Shown here in pieces: positions 1 through 5,210 of a stretch of 5,742 nucleotides of DNA; positions within the stretch are counted from its first letter, which is position 1, and each line of letters opens with the position of its first letter. This stretch comes from Candidatus Colwellbacteria bacterium RIFCSPLOWO2_02_FULL_44_20b. Its GTDB lineage: Bacteria; Patescibacteriota; Minisyncoccia; UBA6257; Colwellbacteraceae. The translations under genes and the position numbers were made by a program. The stretch is taken from contig MHIZ01000015.1 of NCBI GenBank assembly GCA_001817765.1, forward strand, positions 1 through 5,742, read 5' to 3'. Under the pieces are notes generated by a model that saw nothing but the letters and a program-made list of their open reading frames with translations, was not told the DNA's origin and did not search any database.

Positions 1-780
1 TCGATACCAGCAAGCACTACCAAGACAGTTTATCTTTATTACGGAGCGCCGACGGCTCCGAGTGCTTCGGATGGCGTTGCAACGTACATCTTTTTCGACG
101 ATTTTTCTTCGAGTTCGACGCTTCCTACGAGCGGATGCAATTCCAAATGGTGCGTTTCTCCGGGAACTGCCTCTGATATACGAGCTGTTGTGACAACCGG
201 AACAAGTTATTTACGGATACGGGATGACGGTTCGAATGGTCTTAAAACCGCACGCCCGGCCGCGATTTTTCCAAGACCATTTATTGTTGAGCTTGACTTT
301 GAACCTCGCTACTCGAGCGGTGATTATAAGTACGGAATGGCGATTTCTACTTCTACTTCGTCAATAGGTACCTACGCGTTCCAAGGATCGAGCCATGTCG
401 GAGGATCGAGTAATTGGAGTTTGATGCGGGCTGTCTCAAGCGTTGACGTACCTCTCAACGGACAAAGCGGGTTTGTACAGGAAGCCACTTGTAATTGTTC
501 AATGTATATGAAGTTTAATGACTGGAACAGGTTCGCGATGGCTGTTGACCCTTCCGGGAGCGTTATTTTCGACTCTGTTAACAGCGCTTCAGGAATTAGC
601 ACGTGGTTTAATGGCGTGACCGGACCTTTCTATATTCATCTTGGCGGGTACTATAATAATAACCCGTGGGCAACCGGTTCTACTTCAACTTCGGAGACAT
701 GGTACGACAATGTTCGTGTCCGCCAGTATGTGAGTCCGTGGCCGACGGCGGCGCTTGGAAGCGAAGAGATACTTCCTTAG
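1..780 (+). CDS. DUF2341/jelly-roll surface protein, C-terminal part (5' end outside window)
   Basis: The frame is open from base 1 to the TAG stop at 778-780 (259 visible residues). The first possible internal start, GTG at 190, is rejected because clear domain sequence lies upstream of it. Visible residues 1-35 are the end of a DUF2341 domain: the 'YLYYG' strand (11-15) and the closing 'FFDDF' (31-35). Residues about 36-259 form a concanavalin A-like (LamG-like) tail, with 'RPFIVELDF', 'DWNRFAMAVD', 'GPFYIHLGGY' and 'DNVRVRQY', ending in 'LGSEEILP'. The same landmarks occur in order in the last 252 residues of the next gene, so the two are paralogues. Four cysteines occur as close pairs, C46/C51 and C164/C166. 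Such tails are typical of exported Patescibacteria proteins. The role is probably cell-surface or pilus-tip binding (inference; no ligand is evident). The N-terminus is unseen; by analogy with its neighbour it may carry a prepilin signal. Confidence 0.85.
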   Translation, partial: SIPASTTKTVYLYYGAPTAPSASDGVATYIFFDDFSSSSTLPTSGCNSKWCVSPGTASDIRAVVTTGTSYLRIRDDGSNGLKTARPAAIFPRPFIVELDFEPRYSSGDYKYGMAISTSTSSIGTYAFQGSSHVGGSSNWSLMRAVSSVDVPLNGQSGFVQEATCNCSMYMKFNDWNRFAMAVDPSGSVIFDSVNSASGISTWFNGVTGPFYIHLGGYYNNNPWATGSTSTSETWYDNVRVRQYVSPWPTAALGSEEILP

Positions 781-842
781 TTTTTGAAACCTTTCTCACC
801 CGTATACTAAATCTTCATTTCAGAAGTTTTTATTTCTTGGGT

Positions 843-857
843 TATACTTAGTACGTA
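843..857 (+). promoter_or_regulatory. candidate -10 element just upstream of the 858 start
   Basis: TATACT at 843-848 matches the -10 consensus at five of six positions and ends 9 nt before the ATG at 858. Transcription would start near 855, giving an almost leaderless mRNA. No Shine-Dalgarno-like purine run lies between it and the start. No good -35 box is seen 16-18 nt upstream. A second TATACT lies at 803-808 in the same 77-nt spacer, so which one is used, if either, is uncertain. Confidence 0.3.
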
Positions 858-3584
858 ATGAATCCTTTTTCTTTTCGGGGAAAAGAACAGCGTGCTCATG
901 GTTTTACTATTCTTGAGCTTCTTCTTGTTGTCGGAATTATCACGGTTGTCGGCGGACTTGGCGTTACGAACTATCTTGATTTCAAAAATCGGCAGGCATT
1001 CGACCATACGGCAAGTAAAATCACGGCAGATCTACGGATAACCGTTGAACGAGCGCGAAATCAGGAGGCATCGAGTCAATGGGGGATACATTTTGAAAAT
1101 CCCGCGGATGGCACTACTGATTTCTATGAAATTTGGTACGGTGATACGTATGCCGGTGGAACAAAACTTGGCAAGGCATACCTTCCGGTTGATGTTGCAT
1201 TTACTGATCCGGTTTTTGGCGATGGGAAAGACCTTATTTTCGCCAAAGCAACGGGACTTCCTGTAACGACTGATAATAAAGTTGTCATCAGTTCGCTTGT
1301 TGAAGTCGGCGAATCGGAGTACCGAACAATTACCGTCTCAAGCCTTGGGACGGCCACGGCAACAGACGTGCTTATTTCTCCCGATGTTGGCGGTATTTCT
1401 CCGACAAGCGGGCAGAACCCCGGATCAATCACGAATGTTATTGTTTCAGGATTTAATTTTGTCGAGGGCACGTCTGTAACGCTTGTCCGGAACGGTTCGC
1501 AAGATCTTCCTTGTGAGGATGATTTTGTTCTTACAAGCTCGACAACGCTTAGCAACGGCACATGTCCGTTAGATGGAGGGCTTCCGGGATCCTGGAGTGT
1601 AAAAGTTACGAATCCCGATGGCCAGTATGACACGACGCTTCCTATTTTTACTATTTTTAGCGCGCCGCTCGTTGTAACAAATGATGCTGATAATATTACT
1701 TCAATCGCGGCTCGACTTAACGGACAGGCGAATCCTAATTATTCTGATACAACGGGCTGGTTTCGTTATAGCGATATTGATCCCGGTACGTGCAACGATT
1801 CTTTTGGAACGCGAGTTCCAGAAGATCCGGAGGATAATATTCCATTGGGTGAAGGGTCGGGTTTTTCGAGTTATTCAAAAAACATTTTTGGTCTCGTCCC
1901 TTCTATGACGTATTATTTTTGCGCGCTTGCTTCAAATAGTGTTGGAACACAGACTGATGAGGTTGTTTCTTTTCCAACACCAGAGGGGGCGCCTTCAATC
2001 ACAAATATAATTCCTTTGAGCGGAGATGATACAGACGCTCTCAGTGTCGAAATTAATGGGAATAATTTTTCGACAAGCGGGGTTACTGTCGAATTGCGAA
2101 ACGGATTGTCGGTTTTGACCTGCACGGAGTTCTCTATTACTACGACACAACTTTCCGGAGGAACGTGTCCTTTAGAAAACGCGACTCCTCTCGGGATGTG
2201 GGATCTTAAAGTTGTAAATAATGGAAGTGGACTTTCGGATACGGAGGCCGATTTCTTCACGATTTATTCGGCTCCCACAGTTTCTTCGACAAACGCTTCT
2301 CCGATTTCGGCGGCAACAGCGCAACTTAATGGCCAAATCACACCAAACTATTCAGACACAACAGGTTGGTTTCGCTACAGTCTTTCTGATCCTGGTACGT
2401 GCAACGATTCTTTTGGATGGCGGGCACCGATTACGGGAGGTGATATTATCGATGCCGAGGCGGGTATTTCAACCTATTCAGAAACTATTTTAAACCTTAA
2501 CTCCGGTACGCGATATTATTTTTGCGCTCTCGCGACAAATTTAGTCAATCCCTCAAGTCCAGCTGTGGGAGATGTTATTTTCTTTGATACGCCGAATCAA
2601 TGGGCGTGGCGGAAGCCTGTTACGATCAATAATTTATCTAATCCGAGCGCGCTTACGAATTATCAGGTTTTAATTACAACGAACACCGCGCAACTTATTG
2701 CTGATGGAAAAATGCGAAGTGATTGCGGGGATCTTCGGGCTCGGGATACGAACGGAACAACTGATTTAGATTATTTTATTGAGTCCGGTTGCAACACTTC
2801 GTCGACTAATATTTGGGTAGAGGTACCGTCAATACTAGCAAGTACTAACAAGACGATTTACCTTTATTACAGTTATCCAAGCGCGACGTCGCTTTCGAAC
2901 GCGGATGCTACGTTCAAATTTTTTGATAATTTTCCAACCGCGTCTTTTTCTTCCAAGTGGGAACTTTCGGGAGGGACCACTATTCCTGGGGATACCCGCA
3001 CTCTTATCGCGGATGGAACCGGGACGTACTACGTGAAACTTGCTGATGACGGAATAGTCAATCTTAAGATGTTGCAGACGGCAAGCAGTTTCGCACGGCC
3101 GTTTGTCGTTGATCTTGATTTTTACGCGAGCTATTCCGAAAACAATAAGCATTACGGCGTTGCTCTTTCAAATACTGATAATGCCCGCGGCACCTACTCG
3201 TTTCTTTTTGGGAGCAAGCAAACAGGGGGCGGTAGCGTTCGATGGGGTGGAGGCGCTACGACAGTGAATCCCGGCTCGTACAGTTTTTATACTACCCAAC
3301 CTAATGGGTTTCTTTTGAATGCTTGGAACAAGGTGCGAATGCGAGTTGATGCTTCAAGCAACATTACTTTCGAACTTGTCGGTAGCGCGATTCCCGTTAG
3401 TACGCCATGGGCAATGGGTACAACCGGACCGTTTTATCTTAATCTCGGAAGTTACTGGCAGCGGAATCCTTGGACACAGGCCGGATACCTTCAGTCCGAG
3501 TTGCGCTTTGATAATGTTAAAATTAGGGCGTACGCGAATCCGGAGCCCGGAATTTTAGTCGGAAACCAAGAAGCTACTCCATAA
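858..3584 (+). CDS. GspH/FimT-type pseudopilin with large modular adhesin-like ectodomain
   Basis: This 908-residue protein has a class III prepilin signal: a basic leader, then cleavage at G15|F16 in 'GFTILELLLVVG', Glu at mature +5 (E20), and a hydrophobic helix at about 16-37. Residues about 38-170 fit the GspH/FimT pseudopilin fold ('TADLRITVERARNQ', 'IFAKATGLP', 'ITVSSLGTATA'). The ectodomain follows: IPT/TIG-like 1 (about 178-268), fibronectin-like 1 (269-377), IPT/TIG-like 2 (378-471), fibronectin-like 2 (472-580), DUF2341 (582-692, 'WAWRKPVTI' to 'FFDNF'), and a concanavalin A-like tail (693-908). Ten cysteines fall two per module in the five middle domains and none elsewhere. GspH-family minor pilins are usually below 250 residues, so this is several times the usual size. 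It probably sits at or near a pilus tip as an adhesin (inference). The ATG at 858 gives a normal short leader; there is no clear ribosome-binding site. Fold assignments are from motif recognition. Confidence 0.85.
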   Translation: MNPFSFRGKEQRAHGFTILELLLVVGIITVVGGLGVTNYLDFKNRQAFDHTASKITADLRITVERARNQEASSQWGIHFENPADGTTDFYEIWYGDTYAGGTKLGKAYLPVDVAFTDPVFGDGKDLIFAKATGLPVTTDNKVVISSLVEVGESEYRTITVSSLGTATATDVLISPDVGGISPTSGQNPGSITNVIVSGFNFVEGTSVTLVRNGSQDLPCEDDFVLTSSTTLSNGTCPLDGGLPGSWSVKVTNPDGQYDTTLPIFTIFSAPLVVTNDADNITSIAARLNGQANPNYSDTTGWFRYSDIDPGTCNDSFGTRVPEDPEDNIPLGEGSGFSSYSKNIFGLVPSMTYYFCALASNSVGTQTDEVVSFPTPEGAPSITNIIPLSGDDTDALSVEINGNNFSTSGVTVELRNGLSVLTCTEFSITTTQLSGGTCPLENATPLGMWDLKVVNNGSGLSDTEADFFTIYSAPTVSSTNASPISAATAQLNGQITPNYSDTTGWFRYSLSDPGTCNDSFGWRAPITGGDIIDAEAGISTYSETILNLNSGTRYYFCALATNLVNPSSPAVGDVIFFDTPNQWAWRKPVTINNLSNPSALTNYQVLITTNTAQLIADGKMRSDCGDLRARDTNGTTDLDYFIESGCNTSSTNIWVEVPSILASTNKTIYLYYSYPSATSLSNADATFKFFDNFPTASFSSKWELSGGTTIPGDTRTLIADGTGTYYVKLADDGIVNLKMLQTASSFARPFVVDLDFYASYSENNKHYGVALSNTDNARGTYSFLFGSKQTGGGSVRWGGGATTVNPGSYSFYTTQPNGFLLNAWNKVRMRVDASSNITFELVGSAIPVSTPWAMGTTGPFYLNLGSYWQRNPWTQAGYLQSELRFDNVKIRAYANPEPGILVGNQEATP
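1389..2600 (+). repeat. tandem duplication of an IPT/TIG + fibronectin-like unit inside the 908-aa gene
   Basis: Unit 1 covers 1389-1988 and unit 2 covers 1989-2600, about 200 residues each. The best conserved part is in the fibronectin-like module. Residues 287-317 and 490-520 agree at 27 of 31 positions, sharing 'NYSDTTGWFRYS' and 'DPGTCNDSFG'. At DNA level a 24-nt block is identical (1785-1808 and 2394-2417). Both units also keep 'YYFCALA' and a 'GTCPL' turn. The IPT-like halves are more diverged. This indicates an old module duplication, with either recent partial homogenisation or strong selection on the conserved strand. Confidence 0.85.
2829..3584 (+). repeat. DUF2341-end plus jelly-roll tail, paralogous to 1-780
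   Basis: This segment encodes the end of DUF2341 and the concanavalin A-like tail and matches 1-780 in order and almost in length (756 against 780 nt). The first 42 nt of each copy (1-42 and 2829-2870) differ at only 7 positions, mostly synonymous. Downstream the DNA diverges, but protein landmarks persist ('RPF.V.LDF', 'GPFY..LG.Y', 'DNV..R.Y'). The arrangement suggests duplication of adjacent genes followed by divergence of the presumed binding domain. Confidence 0.75.
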
Positions 3585-3598
3585 GAATAAATATTTAG

Positions 3599-3612
3599 CG
3601 AATTAGGATTCG
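3599..3612 (+). promoter_or_regulatory. small hairpin with AGG in the loop, abutting the 3613 start
   Basis: CGAAT (3599-3603) and ATTCG (3608-3612) are inverted repeats around the 4-nt loop TAGG (3604-3607). The only Shine-Dalgarno-like sequence of the spacer, AGGA at 3605-3608, sits in the loop and first stem base, 4 nt before the ATG. It could be a weak ribosome-binding site held in a stem-loop. A 5-bp AT-rich stem is marginal and may be chance. Confidence 0.3.
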
Positions 3613-4611
3613 ATGAAACAATTTTATCTTCACAACAAAGGACAGTCGCTTATCGAAATTATTATCGCGATTACTATTGGCGGCATGATCATCGGTATCT
3701 CATCAGGCGCGATTGTCGTAACGCTTCGGGTCAATATGGAAAGCCGTGCGACGCGCATTACCGCGACTCTTATCCAAGAACTTTCTGATAACATCCGAGC
3801 GTTTACAAAATCAGATTGGCACAGTCTTTACACGACTGATCCCAAGGGGTCCACCAACCCGTATTATCTTCAGACGGGGTCACCGACATTCCAGATTATG
3901 GCGGGCGTTGAAAATAGCATTACAAATAACCTTAATTTTCAACGCCGTTTTTACGTTGAGAACGTGTGTCGTTCAACCGATTCCCTCAAAACCCTCGAAA
4001 ACGTAGCTCCATGCGCTCCGATTACCCAGCAAGAGGATCCTTCAACACAGAAAATAACCGTTGCTGTTGATTGGCTTCGAGATGCCACGGTTCTTAAAAC
4101 AACGCGTTCGATATTTTATGTGACGCGGACGAAAAATTATTTTGCCAAGTTTTCTGATTGGGGCGGAAGTTCGGACGTTACGGGGCCTGTTACTGAACCA
4201 AACCGCGATTATTCATCAGCGATAAACATGACCTTTTCTTCAGTTTCTTGTAACGGCGGGGTGGGCGCTTCGATTCGAGGTATCGCGAGCGACAGCGCTC
4301 TAATTTCGAGTACACTCAATACTCAAGCAACGGATGGCGCCGCGTTCAACACGATTATGTATCTTGGCAATGCCGGCGAAGGGGTCAAGTTTCAGATTGC
4401 AACAAGTAGTTCTGATTCTGGTCCTTGGAACTTTTTCGGCTCTGATGGGAGTGTTGTATCATATTATCCGCAGAATCAACAGGCGAATCCAGACTACCCG
4501 ATTCTTCTTAATCTAAACGTTTCGCAAAATCTTCAATATATTCGTTACAAAGTTTTTCTCGCGGGGGCCAATAGTTGTGTTGACGACATTATTTTAAATT
4601 GGAGCCCGTAG
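3613..4611 (+). CDS. prepilin-like minor pilin with C-terminal beta-sandwich-like region
   Basis: The 332-residue product starts with a short leader and a prepilin cleavage site at G10|Q11 ('KGQSLIEIIIAI'). Glu is at mature +5 (E15) and a hydrophobic helix spans about 11-37. Residue +1 is Gln rather than the usual Phe or Met. The helix continues into 'ATRITATLIQELSDNIRAF', as in PilV/PilW/GspJ-type minor pilins, and a pilin-like globular region runs to about 185. From about 195 there is a separate region with 'VKFQIATSSSDSGPWNFFGSDG' split over 258-279. I associate this pattern with beta-sandwich tails of Patescibacteria surface proteins. Cysteines C119/C134 and C213/C322 could form one disulfide per region. 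It lies 28 nt after the 908-residue gene and is probably in its operon. The likely role is a minor pilin at the pilus tip. Assignment to a particular class (PilV, PilW or GspJ) is not secure. Confidence 0.8.
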   Translation: MKQFYLHNKGQSLIEIIIAITIGGMIIGISSGAIVVTLRVNMESRATRITATLIQELSDNIRAFTKSDWHSLYTTDPKGSTNPYYLQTGSPTFQIMAGVENSITNNLNFQRRFYVENVCRSTDSLKTLENVAPCAPITQQEDPSTQKITVAVDWLRDATVLKTTRSIFYVTRTKNYFAKFSDWGGSSDVTGPVTEPNRDYSSAINMTFSSVSCNGGVGASIRGIASDSALISSTLNTQATDGAAFNTIMYLGNAGEGVKFQIATSSSDSGPWNFFGSDGSVVSYYPQNQQANPDYPILLNLNVSQNLQYIRYKVFLAGANSCVDDIILNWSP

Positions 4612-4616
4612 GCGCA

Positions 4617-4651
4617 AGTATGTAGTATGTAGAAAGTAGAATGTAGTAGCA
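4617..4651 (+). repeat. five-unit heptanucleotide array filling the intergenic spacer
   Basis: The units AGTATGT, AGTATGT, AGAAAGT, AGAATGT and AGTAGCA run without gaps, and AG recurs at exactly 7-nt steps (4617, 4624, 4631, 4638, 4645). The last unit touches the ATG at 4652. TAG trinucleotides at 4623, 4630, 4637 and 4644 fall in all three frames. The 40-nt spacer contains nothing else apart from 4612-4616. A similar array with different unit sequences occupies the next spacer. Confidence 0.8.
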
Positions 4652-5125
4652 ATGAAATTTTTATTTCAACAAAAGAGCCAGAAAGGAATAGCGTCGCTTC
4701 CGACAGTACTCCTTATTTCGGGTATTATTCTTGAGCTTGGAATCGCGAGCCTCGCGCTTTCAACCATTTCTTCAAAAACAAGCACGGACGCGAAACTTTC
4801 GATGATCGCTTTGAACGCCGCCTATGCCGGAGCTGACGAAGCGCTTCTCAAAATCACTCAAGATAAACGGTATCCCACGGCGGCCTCCTGTGTTCTTCCG
4901 GCGAACACCTTCACTCTTGATCCGGATCTTTTCACTGATGATGTTACTGTCGCTGTTTGTGTTACGAAAGATTCGGATACCAGGCGGACAATTATTTCTA
5001 CTGCTACGACTCAAAACCGGCAAAAACGCGTCAAGGCAACGCTTGCGATTGATGGAGCTCTCAACGCTCTTACCGGCGGAACGGGACGGGTGCAACTTAT
5101 TTCATTCGAGGAAGTTGCGCTCTAG
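4652..5125 (+). CDS. PilX/GspK-like small pilus-associated protein with atypical prepilin N-terminus
   Basis: The 157-residue product has a basic leader ending K11-G12, followed by 'IASLPTVLLISGIILELG' and a hydrophobic stretch to about residue 38. 'NAAYAGADEALLKI' (55-68) resembles the 'A..AAEAAL' signature of PilX-type minor pilins. If G12|I13 is the cleavage site, mature +5 is Pro (P17) instead of the usual Glu, and the only acidic residue in the segment is E28. GspK-type pseudopilins are known to lack Glu5, so the change does not exclude a pilin role. A cysteine pair, C80/C103, could form a disulfide. The short, mostly polar C-terminus ends 'SFEEVAL'. Position after two prepilin-like genes and before pilM supports a minor-pilin or assembly role. 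The ATG at 4652 directly follows the heptad array, with no Shine-Dalgarno sequence. Homology is suggested by pattern only. Confidence 0.7.
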   Translation: MKFLFQQKSQKGIASLPTVLLISGIILELGIASLALSTISSKTSTDAKLSMIALNAAYAGADEALLKITQDKRYPTAASCVLPANTFTLDPDLFTDDVTVAVCVTKDSDTRRTIISTATTQNRQKRVKATLAIDGALNALTGGTGRVQLISFEEVAL

Positions 5126-5136
5126 GGGAGGGGTAT

Positions 5137-5171
5137 AGAAGTTAGAAGACAGGAGATAGGAAGTAGGGATG
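5137..5171 (+). repeat. second five-unit heptanucleotide array, upstream of pilM
   Basis: The units AGAAGTT, AGAAGAC, AGGAGAT, AGGAAGT and AGGGATG follow without gaps, with AG at 5137, 5144, 5151, 5158 and 5165. Unit length and number equal those of the array at 4617-4651, although the unit sequences differ. The tract is almost purely purine with T. TAG occurs at 5136, 5143, 5157 and 5164; the gene stop at 5123 supplies the third frame. It starts 11 nt after the stop and ends 39 nt before the pilM start chosen here. Confidence 0.75.
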
Positions 5172-5196
5172 GATTTTAAAGAGGAGAAGAATCTGC

Positions 5197-5202
5197 GATA
5201 AT
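5197..5202 (+). promoter_or_regulatory. candidate extended -10 element before pilM
   Basis: GATAAT at 5197-5202 is preceded by TGC (5194-5196), giving a TGN-type extended -10. Transcription would begin near 5209, almost at the ATG at 5211, so the mRNA would be essentially leaderless. The only Shine-Dalgarno-like run, GAGGAG at 5181-5186, is 18 nt from the earliest ATG (5205), too far for normal use. No good -35 is visible. Confidence 0.3.
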
Positions 5203-5210
5203 TAATGATA

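Noticed and set aside
190..780. Complete 196-residue gene starting at GTG 190
   Set aside because: The frame is open back to base 1, and the upstream residues are clear DUF2341 sequence with a paralogue at 2829, so this is the end of a larger gene.
666..851. 61-residue + frame running across the 781-857 spacer
   Set aside because: More than half overlaps gene 1 in another frame, and the product has no domain or credible start signal.
781..857. Rho-independent terminator after gene 1
   Set aside because: T runs are present, but no GC-rich stem precedes them; only short AT-rich inverted matches (TACTAA/TTAGTA) are seen.
1124..1633. 169-residue antisense reading frame
   Set aside because: It lies opposite the well-supported 908-residue gene, has no recognisable motif, and reflects the base composition of the sense codons.
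4617..5171. Heptad arrays as a CRISPR-like repeat
   Set aside because: Units are 7 nt, contiguous and without spacers, so they do not have CRISPR structure.
5181..5186. GAGGAG as the pilM ribosome-binding site
   Set aside because: It lies 18 nt before the first possible ATG, and no in-frame start exists at normal spacing because of the TAA at 5199.
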